A stretch of 64,000 nt of DNA from Orlajensenia leifsoniae (GCF_004570845.1 NZ_SPQZ01000006.1:62001-126000); one strand, 5' to 3'. Positions 23,943 through 32,452 are shown, counted from the first letter of the stretch. Notes: generated by a model from the sequence alone, not told the origin. Made by a program: numbers and translations.

Positions 23943-24470
23943 CTAATCTCCCGTTCGAGGGAGCTCCTTCGCGAAGCAGACGCTGTGGGCCTCGCCCACG
24001 TACTGCCCGAACTGCGGGATGAGCTCGTAGCCGGCGTGACGGTAGAGCGCCTGCGCCGCGTCGTGCAGGTCGCCGGTCTCAAGCACGATGCGACGGATGC
24101 CGCCGGCTGCGGCATCCGTTTCGATGCGATCGAGCAGGCGCCTGGCCACGCGCTGGCCTCGCGCCTCGGGGCTCACGAACATGCGCTTGAGCTCGGCTGT
24201 CCTCTGCCCGGTGGCGTCGGGCGCGTCGGTGGCATCGACGACGAGGGCGGCGCATCCGAGTGCGGCGCCGTCGATGCCGCGTGCGACGTAGAAGGTGACT
24301 CCCGGCTGCTCGAGCGACTCGATGTCCAACATGAAGTTGCTCTCGGGCGGATACAGCGCCATCGCGTAGGCGCTCGACTGGAGCAGCAATTCTTCGATCT
24401 CGGGCTGGCGGGGCGGTTCCACAGTGATGCTGACTGACACGGAAATCATGCTAAACCGGGCATATTTCAT
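23943..24470 (-). CDS. GNAT-family N-acetyltransferase
   Basis: Acetyl-CoA-dependent acetyltransferase, about 175 residues. Motif A is present as ELKRMFVSPEARGQRVARRLLDRIE (acetyl-CoA pyrophosphate loop, V-S-P-x-x-R-G-x-x-V-A) and motif B as RRIVLETGDLHDAAQALYRHAGYELIPQFG. The N-terminal ITVEPPRQPEIEELLLQSSAYAMALYPPESN segment matches a common GNAT subgroup. Start ATG 24470 has a GGGAAA-like site; ATG 24449 is also possible. Substrate unknown. Divergent from the RNA helicase gene, with a 230-bp spacer that mostly belongs to the helicase leader. Confidence 0.85.
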   Translation of the reverse strand: MKYARFSMISVSVSITVEPPRQPEIEELLLQSSAYAMALYPPESNFMLDIESLEQPGVTFYVARGIDGAALGCAALVVDATDAPDATGQRTAELKRMFVSPEARGQRVARRLLDRIETDAAAGGIRRIVLETGDLHDAAQALYRHAGYELIPQFGQYVGEAHSVCFAKELPRTGD

Positions 24471-24513
24471 CGACGTTTCCCAGCTTCGTCCGCTAGGCTC
24501 CCTCAGTCGGCTC

Positions 24514-24548
24514 TTGACACCGCACTGTGTGCGGATGGGTTTGTAAGT
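24514..24548 (+). promoter_or_regulatory. Candidate promoter of the RNA helicase gene
   Basis: TTGACA at 24514-24519 matches a consensus -35, followed after 21-23 nt by TTTGTAAGT, a weak -10. A transcript from here would carry a leader of about 150 nt before ATG 24701. Long structured leaders are common on cold-induced RNA helicase genes; I see no clear fold by eye. Confidence 0.35.
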
Positions 24549-24700
24549 CTGTTGGGCCGGTTTCGCAGCAATTCTGCTGGCGAAAATCACACTGTATGTG
24601 AACGGCCCCGGGCGACGAAGATTCCGGGTTCTCAGTTGCGCTGCGCTTTCGTGCGTACCGCTGTTCTGCCATGTACGCGAGAACAACCCAGGAATGAGCT

Positions 24701-26755
24701 ATGCCCAACAACAAGAAGCCCGCTGGCGGTCGTCCCGCCAAGAACTTCGATCCCTACGCTCGCAGCGGCAAGGGTGGACCCAAGTCCGGTTCGCGCAGCC
24801 CCGGACACCGCGGTTACAAGCCCGAGTCCGAGGCCCCCGCCAAGAAGGCGCGCTGGAACGCCGACGAGCGAGCCGAGCGTGCCGCATCCGGTGCCGGCGA
24901 CCGTCGCTCCTACGGCAACGACCGCCCGCAGCGCGGAGAGCGCAGCGAGCGCCCCGCGTACGGCCAGCGCTCAGAGCGTCCCGCGTACGGTGACCGCAAC
25001 GACCGTGGTGCTCGTAGCGAGCGTCCCGCGTACGGTGACCGCAACGACCGTGGTGCTCGTACCGAGCGCCCCGCCTACGGTGACCGCAACGACCGTGGTG
25101 CTCGCACCGAACGCCCCGCCTACGGTGACCGCAACGACCGCGGTGCTCGCTCCGAGCGCCCCGCCTACGGTGACCGCAATGCGCGTCCGTCCTACGGCAA
25201 CGACCGCCCGCAGCGTGGCGACCGCCCCGCCTACGGCAAGCGCGAGTCCGGCTACGGCGACCGTCCCCGCGAGGAGCGCGCACCCCGCGCCGACCGCACC
25301 GAGCGTCCCGCGTACAACGACCGCGCCCAGCGCTCGGATCGCCCCGCCTACAACGCCAGCGAGCGTCCCCCGCGTCGCGACGACCGTGGCGGCTCCTACG
25401 AGCGCCCCGGCTTCAAGGCGTCCGACCGCAGCGACAGCAAGTTCTACCCGTCGCGCAGTGCAGGCGGAGCATCCGCCGGCCGCGTGCACGGCGACCAGAA
25501 GGGGCACTTCACCCCCGAGGACGACGTCGTGCTCGAGCGTCTCGAGGCTCAGGCCATCGAGGCGACGGATGTCGACGGCGTGAGCTTCGGCGACCTCGGC
25601 CTGGGCGGCAACATCGTCGCAGCCCTCACCGCTCTCGGTGCAGCCAGCCCGTTCCCGATCCAGGCAGCCACCATCCCGGTCGTGCTCGAGGGTCGCGACG
25701 TTCTCGGCCGCGGCAAGACCGGCTCCGGCAAGACCATCGCCTTCGCGGCTCCCACCGTCGAGCTGCTCATGAAGCAGTGGGCGCAGAGCGGCAAGTCCGG
25801 CGGAAAGCGCCAGATCGGCCGCAAGCCCCGCGCGCTCATCCTCGCTCCGACGCGCGAGCTCGCGCTTCAGATCGACCGCACGGTCCAGCCCATCGCCCAG
25901 AGCGTCGGCCTGTTCACCACGCAGATCTACGGCGGCGTTCCGCAGTACAAGCAGGTCGGTGCCCTCCAGCGCGGCGTCGACATCGTGATCGGCACCCCCG
26001 GTCGCATCGAGGACCTCATCGAGCAGGGTCGTCTCGACCTCAGCGAGGTGTCCATCACGGTTCTCGACGAGGCCGACCACATGTGCGACCTCGGCTTCCT
26101 CGAGCCCGTGCAGCGCATCCTCCGTCACACCAAGGACGGCGGCCAGAAGCTGCTGTTCTCGGCCACGCTCGATAAGGGTGTCGCCACCCTCGTCAACGAG
26201 TTCCTCGTGAACCCGGCCGTGCACGAGGTCGCCGGTGAAGACCAGGCCTCCTCCACGATCGACCACCGCGTTCTCGTCATCGAGCACCGCGACAAGGCCG
26301 CCATCATCGAGCAGCTCGCCGACCGCGACGGCAAGACCCTGGTCTTCGCCCGCACCCGCGCCTTCGCCGAGCAGCTCGCCGACCTGCTCGACGACGCCGG
26401 CATCCCGGCCGTCTCGCTGCACGGAGACCTCAACCAGGGCCGCCGCACGCGCAACCTGGCGCAGCTCACCTCGGGTCGCGTCAGCGTTCTCGTGGCGACG
26501 GATGTCGCAGCCCGCGGCATCCACGTCGACGACATCGACCTGGTCATCCAGGCCGACGCCCCCGACGAGTACAAGACGTACCTGCACCGCGCCGGCCGCA
26601 CCGGCCGCGCCGGCAAGCAGGGCACCGTCGTCACGCTCATCCCGCGTCAGCGTCAGCGTCGCATGAGCGAGCTGCTCGAGCGCGCCGAGATCTCGGCCGA
26701 CTTCGTCGACACGCGCCCCGGCGACGAGCTGCTGCGCGAGCTCGCTGCACTGTAG
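24701..26755 (+). CDS. DEAD-box ATP-dependent RNA helicase with repeat-rich N-terminal arm
   Basis: RNA-unwinding ATPase, probably in ribosome or mRNA metabolism. Residues 1-255 are a disordered Arg/Gly/Tyr-rich arm with five 15-residue units RSERPAYGDRNDRGA. The helicase core follows: Walker A GKTGSGKT, Ia PTRELALQ, TPGRIEDL, DEAD, SAT, then domain 2 with ARTRAFAEQL, TDVAARGIHVDD and HRAGRTGRAG. Most DEAD proteins carry such RGG-like tails at the C-terminus, so an N-terminal arm of this length is notable; it resembles sequences that bind RNA and form condensates. A clean intrinsic terminator follows the stop. Confidence 0.93.
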   Translation: MPNNKKPAGGRPAKNFDPYARSGKGGPKSGSRSPGHRGYKPESEAPAKKARWNADERAERAASGAGDRRSYGNDRPQRGERSERPAYGQRSERPAYGDRNDRGARSERPAYGDRNDRGARTERPAYGDRNDRGARTERPAYGDRNDRGARSERPAYGDRNARPSYGNDRPQRGDRPAYGKRESGYGDRPREERAPRADRTERPAYNDRAQRSDRPAYNASERPPRRDDRGGSYERPGFKASDRSDSKFYPSRSAGGASAGRVHGDQKGHFTPEDDVVLERLEAQAIEATDVDGVSFGDLGLGGNIVAALTALGAASPFPIQAATIPVVLEGRDVLGRGKTGSGKTIAFAAPTVELLMKQWAQSGKSGGKRQIGRKPRALILAPTRELALQIDRTVQPIAQSVGLFTTQIYGGVPQYKQVGALQRGVDIVIGTPGRIEDLIEQGRLDLSEVSITVLDEADHMCDLGFLEPVQRILRHTKDGGQKLLFSATLDKGVATLVNEFLVNPAVHEVAGEDQASSTIDHRVLVIEHRDKAAIIEQLADRDGKTLVFARTRAFAEQLADLLDDAGIPAVSLHGDLNQGRRTRNLAQLTSGRVSVLVATDVAARGIHVDDIDLVIQADAPDEYKTYLHRAGRTGRAGKQGTVVTLIPRQRQRRMSELLERAEISADFVDTRPGDELLRELAAL
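24968..25192 (+). repeat. 45-bp tandem coding repeats in the helicase gene
   Basis: Four near-identical 45-bp units starting at 24968, 25013, 25058 and 25103 plus a diverged fifth, each encoding R-[ST]-E-R-P-A-Y-G-D-R-N-D-R-G-A. Differences are mostly synonymous, indicating recent duplication and selection on the protein repeat. Confidence 0.9.
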
Positions 26756-26778
26756 CCTGCGGCATCCGCCGTACGAGA

Positions 26779-26808
26779 AGCCCCCATCCGGTTCGCCGGG
26801 TGGGGGCT
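26779..26808 (+). terminator. Intrinsic terminator of the RNA helicase gene
   Basis: AGCCCCCATCCGG / CCGGGTGGGGGCT stem (13 bp with one G-T pair) around a TTCG-type loop, followed by TTCCTC. This is the most canonical rho-independent terminator in the window. Confidence 0.88.
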
Positions 26809-26823
26809 TTCCTCATCTCTGCC

Positions 26824-26911
26824 AGCGCGCTATTCAGGCTGGATTCGCCTGGGCAGGGCGTGTCTGTCTCAACACGCCCTGCGCAGCGCAATCCGGCCTG
26901 AATTGTGCGCC
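26824..26911. repeat. Palindromic repeat with TTCAGGCTGRAT core, copy 2
   Basis: Outer arms CGCTATTCAGGCTGGATTCG / GCAATCCGGCCTGAATTGTG and a perfect inner stem GCAGGGCGTGT (26853-26863) / ACACGCCCTGC (26872-26882) form a nested double hairpin. Core matches the copy at 22662-22746. It lies between the helicase terminator and the TauE-type gene. Confidence 0.75.
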
Positions 26912-26991
26912 GGATGCGGCCGATTCGGCGCGAACGGATGCGGCGGGTTACGCTCATCCGTCCCTTCCGCTCCATCGAATGCCCACCGCCC

Positions 26992-27720
26992 ATGTCTGCC
27001 ATCGTCGTCACAGTGCTGACCTGTGCGTCCGTGCTCGTCGGAGCGGCGGCCCAGCGCATCACCGGGCTGGGGTTCGCGCTGGTGGCCGCACCGCTCCTGG
27101 TGGCATCCGTCGGCCCCGTCGCCGGAGTCTCTATGGGCAACGTGCTCTCGGCCGTGCTCTGCGTCGTCGTGCTCGCGAGCGCCTGGCGGTTCGTCGACTG
27201 GCGGCGGGCGCTGCTGCTCACGCTGCCCGCTCTGGTGGCGATTCCCGTCGGCGTCGCCGTGACGCGGATGGTGCCGACGGCGCCTCTCATGATCCTCGTC
27301 GGATCGATCGCGCTCCTCGCCATCGCCACCGTGGCGTTCAGCCAGACAGTCCGGGTGCTCCCCGGCCGTCGTGGAGCAGTCGTCGCCGGCGGACTCTCGG
27401 GCTTCATGAGCGCCACGGCCGGGGTCGGCGGACCGGCCCTCGCCGTGCACGCCTTCAGCGACCGCTGGCCCCGGCAGGTGTTCCTCGGCACCGGACAGGC
27501 CTTCCTGCTCGCGACGAACCTCGTGGCAGTCGGTGTGAAGGGCGTTCCCGCCATCGACGGATGGCTCTGGCTGGCAGCCGCGGTCTCCCTCGGGGTCGGC
27601 ATCCTGATCGGTCAGGCGGTGGCGCCCCGAGTGAGCGACGGCCTCGGGCGCCGACTGGTCATCGGGCTGGCCGCCGTCGGCAGTGCGGCCGCGATCGTGC
27701 GCGGCATCCTGCTGCTGTAG
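26992..27720 (+). CDS. TauE/SafE-family membrane permease
   Basis: About 242 residues, seven to eight hydrophobic helices. The family exports sulfite, sulfoacetate or related organic anions, though many members are untested. Typical features are QRITGLGFALVAAPLL in the first helix region and GGLSGFMSATAGVGGPALAV in the second repeat half, the two glycine-rich re-entrant motifs. Start ATG 26992 removes an Arg-rich, non-membrane leader that would be read from 26905. Monocistronic; no sulfur metabolism gene is adjacent, so the substrate is open. Confidence 0.82.
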   Translation: MSAIVVTVLTCASVLVGAAAQRITGLGFALVAAPLLVASVGPVAGVSMGNVLSAVLCVVVLASAWRFVDWRRALLLTLPALVAIPVGVAVTRMVPTAPLMILVGSIALLAIATVAFSQTVRVLPGRRGAVVAGGLSGFMSATAGVGGPALAVHAFSDRWPRQVFLGTGQAFLLATNLVAVGVKGVPAIDGWLWLAAAVSLGVGILIGQAVAPRVSDGLGRRLVIGLAAVGSAAAIVRGILLL

Positions 27721-28015
27721 ACGCGTCGGATGCCTCATGCCTCACCTGCCGGGCGCGATTGCAGGATGAGTCTCCACCTGGCCGCATATCGCAGCCAGGT
27801 CGAGCGTGGTCCTGCATTGCTCGACGAATCTGCGGGTGAGCCCTGAGCGGAGTGCCGGGTGGGCTCCGATGGGCCGCCCGACGCCGCGGGTGTTCGATGG
27901 AGCTCGCGCCTCGTGCGGCGGAGGAGGGCCTCGGGCCCCGCCGATCGTGTTGAGGCATCCGCTCCGTGACGGAGCAGCTCCACCCGAGGAGCACCTCACC
28001 CGAAAGGAAACATCA

Positions 28016-29479
28016 GTGAACACCCCTGCGCCCACCGCGCCCACCGTCATCGCCGCGAACCCCGGATCGATCGCCGTCGCCCAGCCGAACGCCGCGCCCG
28101 CCGCATCCACCACCCCGGTCCGAGAGCTCCTCGCCCTGCGCGACGCCCTCGACGGCTCGCTGCACCTCCCGGCGGATGCCGACTGGGATGCCGCTCGCAC
28201 GGCGTGGAACCTCGCCGTCGACCAGCGTCCGGCCGCTGTCGTCATCGCCGGCAGCGCCCATGACGTCGTGCTGACGGTCAACGCCGCCCGCGAGCTCGGC
28301 CTGCGCGTCGCGCCGCAGAGCACCGGGCACAACGCCGCGCCGCTGGGCGGACCCGACGGACTCGCCGGCACCATCCTGCTGCGCACCAGCTCGCTGCGCG
28401 GCGTGAGCATCGTGCCGGAGTCCCGCATCGCGCGCTGCGAGTCCGGCGCGCTCTGGGCCGACGTCACAGCGCCGGCGGCAGCCTTCGGTCTCGCTGCCCT
28501 CGCCGGGTCGAGCGCCGACGTCGGCATCGCCGGTTACCTGCTCGGCGGTGGCGTGAGCTGGCTCGCCCGCTCGCACGGCCTCGCCGTCAACTCGATCACG
28601 GCCATCGAGATCGTGACGGCCGACGGACTGCTGCGCCGCATCGACGCCGACCACGAGCCCGAGCTGTTCTGGGCCGTGCGCGGCGGAAGCGGCAACTTCG
28701 GCGTCGTCACGGCGATCGAGCTGCGCCTGTTCCCGATGACCGAGGTCTACGCCGGAACCCTGTTCTTCCCGCTCGCGGAGGCGAGCCGGGTGCTGCAGGC
28801 ATGGCGTGAGTGGACGGCCGACGTGCCCGAGCAGGTCACCAGCGTCGGCCGCATCCTGCAGTTCCCTCCGCTGCCCGAGCTGCCGGACTTCCTGCGCGGT
28901 CAGAGCTACGTCGTCATCGAGGCAGCCCTGCAGGCGCCCCCGGTCGACGCCGACGCCGTGCTCGCGCCGTTGCGCGACCTCGACCCCGTGATCGACACCT
29001 TCCAGCCCACCCCGATGACCGAGCTGGACCAGCTGCACATGGACCCGCAGGGTCCGGTGCCCGGAGTCGGCGACGGCTTCGCGCTGGCCGAGCTCACGGC
29101 CGACGCCGTCGAGGCGTTCGTCGCTGCGGCCGGAGCCGGCTCGGGCTCGGCGCTGCTGTCGGCCGAGATCCGTCACGTGGGCGGGGCGGCGGGCCGGGCT
29201 CCGCGGGGAGCCGGCGTCGTGTCGCACCTCGACTCGGAGTTCCTCGTGTTCGGTGCCGGCATCGCCGCGACGCCGGAGATGGGAGTCGCAGCGGCGGCAT
29301 CCGTCGACCGTCTGGCTGAGGCGCTCGCTCCCTGGCGCGCCGCGGTGCTCTACCAGAACTTCGCTGAGGGCCCCCAGGAGCCCCGCGCCATCTGGGGAGC
29401 CGACCTCGACCGGTTGCGCGCGATCAAGGTGGTCTACGACCCGAGCAACACCATCCGCTCGAACCACCCGGTGCTGTAG
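28016..29479 (+). CDS. FAD-linked oxidoreductase (PCMH/BBE type)
   Basis: Cytoplasmic flavoprotein of 487 residues from the berberine-bridge-enzyme/6-hydroxynicotine-oxidase group. The FAD domain begins near residue 70 (RPAAVVIAGSAHDVVLTVNAARE) and holds APQSTGHNAAPLG, where His would carry covalent FAD; AGYLLGGGVSWLARSHGL and AVRGGSGNFGVVT are further FAD contacts. The BBE C-terminus VYDPSNTIRSNHPVL is present. GTG 28016 follows a good site (GAAAGGAAA). Substrate unknown. The 295 bp upstream hold only a small GCTCCGT/ACGGAGC hairpin and no gene I can support. Confidence 0.85.
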   Translation: MNTPAPTAPTVIAANPGSIAVAQPNAAPAASTTPVRELLALRDALDGSLHLPADADWDAARTAWNLAVDQRPAAVVIAGSAHDVVLTVNAARELGLRVAPQSTGHNAAPLGGPDGLAGTILLRTSSLRGVSIVPESRIARCESGALWADVTAPAAAFGLAALAGSSADVGIAGYLLGGGVSWLARSHGLAVNSITAIEIVTADGLLRRIDADHEPELFWAVRGGSGNFGVVTAIELRLFPMTEVYAGTLFFPLAEASRVLQAWREWTADVPEQVTSVGRILQFPPLPELPDFLRGQSYVVIEAALQAPPVDADAVLAPLRDLDPVIDTFQPTPMTELDQLHMDPQGPVPGVGDGFALAELTADAVEAFVAAAGAGSGSALLSAEIRHVGGAAGRAPRGAGVVSHLDSEFLVFGAGIAATPEMGVAAAASVDRLAEALAPWRAAVLYQNFAEGPQEPRAIWGADLDRLRAIKVVYDPSNTIRSNHPVL

Positions 29480-29512
29480 CGGGAGCTGCGCATCCGTCAT
29501 CGAGAACGGAGG

Positions 29513-29546
29513 AACTGCGGGTCAGATCGTCTTCTGACCCGCAGTT
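29513..29546. terminator. Perfect hairpin between convergent genes
   Basis: AACTGCGGGTCAG (29513-29525) and CTGACCCGCAGTT (29534-29546), 13 bp perfect stem, 8-nt loop, then GCTTCGTTCC. It overlaps the stop codon region of the minus-strand hypothetical gene and follows the flavoprotein gene by 33 bp; it can serve both. Confidence 0.82.
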
Positions 29547-30028
29547 GCTTCGTTCCGGGCGTGCAGCCAGCCGCTCGTGGGGCGTGCGGAGCCCGGGGTC
29601 GTGCCGGTGAACGGAGCCGCGAGCAGGTCGCCGGCGCGGACGTCGGAGGGGAGCAGAGCGGAGGCATCCGTCGCCCGACGAGAGTCGAGGGAGCGGATGC
29701 TGAACGTCATGGAGCGCGCAGTCGAGGCGCGACCGATGAGTCGCAGATCACCCCAGCAGGCAGCGAGGGTGGCGAGGTCGAGATCGAGGGTGACGGATGC
29801 CGTCCTGCTCGCATCCGCACCGACGTCCCGCACGCGTACGACCACCACGCCGATGTCGTCGACGACGTGCACTGCAGGGGTGGCGCTCAGCTCGACCAGT
29901 CGCAGCATCGAGACGCCGGAGACGACGAGGTCCGTCGTGGTTGCGATGGTCGCGGCCGGCCAGAGCCCCGGCGCGAGCGGATCGGGGATCGAGCGACGCA
30001 GGCTCGGGATGATGGACGTGAGGGTCAC
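29522..30028 (-). CDS. Conserved hypothetical protein
   Basis: A 168-residue soluble protein without signal peptide. The N-terminus MTLTSIIPSLRRSIPDPLAP and the following strand-rich segment LWPAATIATTTDLVVSGVSMLRLVE look like a conserved hypothetical family I associate with Microbacteriaceae; no function is known to me. The middle is a mixed beta/alpha stretch with VVVRVRDVGAD, and the C-terminal third is polar. The last codons lie inside the terminator hairpin. Divergent neighbours give no functional hint. Confidence 0.6.
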   Translation of the reverse strand: MTLTSIIPSLRRSIPDPLAPGLWPAATIATTTDLVVSGVSMLRLVELSATPAVHVVDDIGVVVVRVRDVGADASRTASVTLDLDLATLAACWGDLRLIGRASTARSMTFSIRSLDSRRATDASALLPSDVRAGDLLAAPFTGTTPGSARPTSGWLHARNEATAGQKTI

Positions 30029-30141
30029 ACGTCTGTTCTACGTGGAGTGCGTCGGGCATCGGCGATTGTTACGGAACCTCCACGCCTGAGGGGGTGATCC
30101 TGACGGTTCCGTCACGGCTGTCCCGGTCAACGAGGACCGTG

Positions 30142-31188
30142 CTAGAGCAGCTCGCCCGCCAGCAGCTCCAGGGTCTGCGCGCGGCCCGGGGTTGCGTCGA
30201 GGGGGTCGCTCGCGAAGGCGCCGCTGATGGGCGACACCATCACCTCGTCGACTCCGTAGCGCGAGGCGAGCTGGCGGACGGCCTGGCCTGCGGCATCCGG
30301 GGCCCCGATGACCCAGCGCTTCTCCATGGCGGCGACGAGCTCGTCGGTCGCCGTGTCGCGTCCGGAGTTCTCGGAGTCCTCGACGGTCTCGAGCACGCTG
30401 AGCGGGCGGCCCGTGCGAAGTCGCGCCATCGCGCGCATCTGCGGCAGGGCCCGGCGGCGGGCCTCCTCGGCGGTCGGGGCGACGGAGGCGTTGAGGGTGA
30501 GGAAGGTCTGCGGCTCGGGGTGCTCGGGGCTCGGCGTGTAGTTGGTGCGGTAGAGCTCGAGGGCCGCTTCGATGCCCTCGCCCGAGAAGTGGTACGCGAA
30601 CACGTACGGCAGGCCGTGGCTCGCGGCGAGGCGGGCCGAGTAGTCGCTCGATCCGAGCAGCCAGATCGTGGGGACGCTGCCGGCGGCCGGCGTCGCGTGC
30701 ACCGTGTACTCGCTGCCGCTCGTCATGCGCAGGGCGGCTCCACCGGGGTGGATGAGCGCCTGGATGTCGGCGATGTGATCGGGGAAGCGGTCGACGTCTG
30801 CAGTGGGGCCGCTGATGCGCAGCAGCTGCGTGATGACGGGGTCGCTGCCGGGGGCGCGGCCGATGCCGAGGTCGATGCGTCCGGGGGCGAGCGCCTCGAG
30901 GGCCGCGAACTGCTCGGCGACGACGAGCGGCGCGTGGTTGGGCAGCATGACGCCGCCGGATCCCACACGGATACGCTCCGTCTTCGCCGCCGTCGCCGCG
31001 ATCAGCACGGGCGGGGTCGTCGAGGCCACAGACGGCATGTTGTGGTGCTCGGCGTACCAGTAGCGCGTGTAGCCGAGGGTGTCGGCGAGCTGGGCGAGGC
31101 CGACCGAGGCTGTCATCGCCTGCGAGCTGGTCTGGCCGCTGCGCACGGGAATGAGGTCGAGAACGGAGAGGCGGAGTGGTGCAGTCAT
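30142..31188 (-). CDS. LLM-class (luciferase-like) flavin-dependent oxidoreductase
   Basis: FMNH2- or F420-dependent monooxygenase-type enzyme of 348 residues with the bacterial luciferase TIM-barrel fold. Signatures include LSVLDLIPVRSGQT at the N-terminus, YWYAEHHNMPSVASTTPPVLIA, VGSGGVMLPNHAPLVVAEQF, and LGIGRAPGSDP, the set seen in the MsnO8/YhbW-like subgroup. ATG 31188 is the start; the frame runs on upstream through Arg-rich low-complexity sequence that I treat as non-coding. Substrate and cofactor are not determined by sequence. Confidence 0.88.
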   Translation of the reverse strand: MTAPLRLSVLDLIPVRSGQTSSQAMTASVGLAQLADTLGYTRYWYAEHHNMPSVASTTPPVLIAATAAKTERIRVGSGGVMLPNHAPLVVAEQFAALEALAPGRIDLGIGRAPGSDPVITQLLRISGPTADVDRFPDHIADIQALIHPGGAALRMTSGSEYTVHATPAAGSVPTIWLLGSSDYSARLAASHGLPYVFAYHFSGEGIEAALELYRTNYTPSPEHPEPQTFLTLNASVAPTAEEARRRALPQMRAMARLRTGRPLSVLETVEDSENSGRDTATDELVAAMEKRWVIGAPDAAGQAVRQLASRYGVDEVMVSPISGAFASDPLDATPGRAQTLELLAGELL

Positions 31189-31209
31189 CCTCAAGCGCAA
31201 CCGGCGGGA

Positions 31210-31290
31210 GCGGGCGGCTATTCCGCAGCTACCGCCCGCGTCGTCGCGCGCGTCAGCGCGCGCGTCGTCGCGCGCCTCGGCGTCAGCATC
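31210..31290. repeat. GC-only hairpin and CGTCGTCGCGCG repeats
   Basis: GCGGGCGG (31210-31217) / CCGCCCGC (31232-31239) forms a hairpin, followed by two copies of CGCGTCGTCGCGCGC separated by GTCAGCGCG. The stretch fills part of the spacer between the LLM gene and the glycine-zipper gene and is almost pure G/C. Confidence 0.55.
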
Positions 31291-31376
31291 GGGCCGGCAG
31301 TGGCTCCGCCGCGTGGGGGAGCCGTCTCGTTCGGTTGACGGATGCCTCTGCTGCGGCATCCGCCTACCGTGAGGGT

Positions 31377-31625
31377 ATGGCTGACACGAAGAAGGCAGCG
31401 TTCGACTCGAAGGATCCGACCACGCGCGGCTGGGCGTTGGGGATAGCCATCGGGATCGCGCTGGGGGCGGGCCTCGGAGTCGCCCTGGGGAACGTGGGGA
31501 TCGGGATCGCGATCGGCGTCGCGATCGGAACCGCACTCGCCGTCTCGTTCACCGAGATGTACAAGAAGGAAGACGCCGAGAAGGCCGCGGCTGATGACGA
31601 CGAGGCCTCGCCGCCGACGACCTGA
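31377..31625 (+). CDS. Small membrane protein with glycine-zipper helices
   Basis: 82 residues. A polar start (MADTKKAAFDSKDPTTRG) precedes two short Gly-rich hydrophobic stretches, LGIAIGIALGAGLGVALG and VGIGIAIGVAIGTALAVSF, with G-x3-G spacing typical of glycine zippers that pack membrane helices. The C-terminus is acidic. Probably a small inner-membrane protein; function unknown. ATG 31377 has GAGGG directly before it at short spacing. Precedes the DUF1905-like gene by 18 bp and may be co-transcribed with it. Confidence 0.7.
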   Translation: MADTKKAAFDSKDPTTRGWALGIAIGIALGAGLGVALGNVGIGIAIGVAIGTALAVSFTEMYKKEDAEKAAADDDEASPPTT

Positions 31626-31643
31626 CGCGGCCATAATCGAGGC

Positions 31644-32078
31644 ATGCGCTTCTCCACGAACATGGCCCAGATGGGAAACAACACCGGCATCCCCGTACCC
31701 GACGAGGTCATCGAGGCTCTCGGCGGCGGCAAGCGCCCGCCGGTGAACGTGACGGTGAACGGATACCAGTACCGCAGCACCGTGGCACCGATGGGCGGTC
31801 GGTTCCTCATCGCGTTCAGCTCCGACAAGCGCGCGGCGACGGGCATCCAGGGCGGGGATCCGATCGAGGTGGAGCTCACCCTCGACACCGAGCCGCGCAT
31901 CACCGAGGTGCCCGACGACCTGGCCGCGGCGCTCGCCGCATCGGCCGAGGTGCAGGCCGCCTTCGACAAGCTGTCGCCGAGCGCGAAGAAGGCGCACGTG
32001 GTGAACGTCGAATCGGCGAAGACGGATGCCACCCGCCAGCGTCGCATCGAGACCATCGTGGCGAAGCTCGGCGCGTGA
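31644..32078 (+). CDS. DUF1905/YdeI-type protein
   Basis: 144 residues. The N-terminal beta-barrel-like part (MRFSTNMAQMGNNTGIPVPDEVIEAL, VNVTVNGYQYRSTVAPMGGRFLIAFS) is DUF1905, and the C-terminal KLSPSAKKAHVVNVESAKTDATRQRRIETIVAKL is the YdeI/OmpD-associated helical segment, often annotated bacteriocin-protection. Cytoplasmic. Its TGA overlaps the GTG of the next gene (GTGA at 32075), so the two are coupled. No experimental role is established for actinobacterial members. Confidence 0.8.
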   Translation: MRFSTNMAQMGNNTGIPVPDEVIEALGGGKRPPVNVTVNGYQYRSTVAPMGGRFLIAFSSDKRAATGIQGGDPIEVELTLDTEPRITEVPDDLAAALAASAEVQAAFDKLSPSAKKAHVVNVESAKTDATRQRRIETIVAKLGA

Positions 32079-32452
32079 GCGGGGGCGCTGGGAGCGGCAG
32101 CGAGGGTGTCAGCGTGGAGCACCTCTTCTCCTACGGCACGCTGAGGCTCGCCTCGGTGCAGCGCGGCACATTCGGCGCCGAACTGCCGACGCGTGACGAC
32201 GCGCTGCCGGGGTTCCGACTCGGGGTGCTGAAGATCACGGATCCCCACGTCATCGCGTTGAGTGGCTCGGACGAGCACCCGATCCTGGAGCGCACGGATG
32301 ACCCCGCAGACAGTGTGGCCGGCTCGGTGCTTGAGCTCACTCCCGAGCAGCTCGCGGCGGCCGACGCCTACGAGGTGGCCGACTACGTGCGGGTCACGGT
32401 GACGTTGGCGTCGGGGACGCGGGCGTGGGTGTACGTGGCGGCTGAGGGCTGA
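32075..32452 (+). CDS. Gamma-glutamylcyclotransferase-like (AIG2-type) protein
   Basis: 125 residues. The substrate-binding loop YGTLR is at residues 20-24, after HLF, and the fold pattern continues to LEL.PEQLAAADAYEVADYVRVTVTLASGTRAWVY, where the Glu of the DxYE-like motif (AYEVADY) is the expected catalytic acid. Proteins of this family act on gamma-glutamyl amines or related compounds, but assignments are loose. GTG 32075 overlaps the DUF1905-type stop. Ends with a short TGAGGGCTGAGGGCT duplication just at the stop. Confidence 0.75.
   Translation: MSGGAGSGSEGVSVEHLFSYGTLRLASVQRGTFGAELPTRDDALPGFRLGVLKITDPHVIALSGSDEHPILERTDDPADSVAGSVLELTPEQLAAADAYEVADYVRVTVTLASGTRAWVYVAAEG

Noticed and set aside
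27735-27983. Small minus-strand gene in the 295-bp spacer before the flavoprotein
   Set aside because: Arg/Ser/Pro-rich translation without ribosome site or homology; spacer treated as non-coding.
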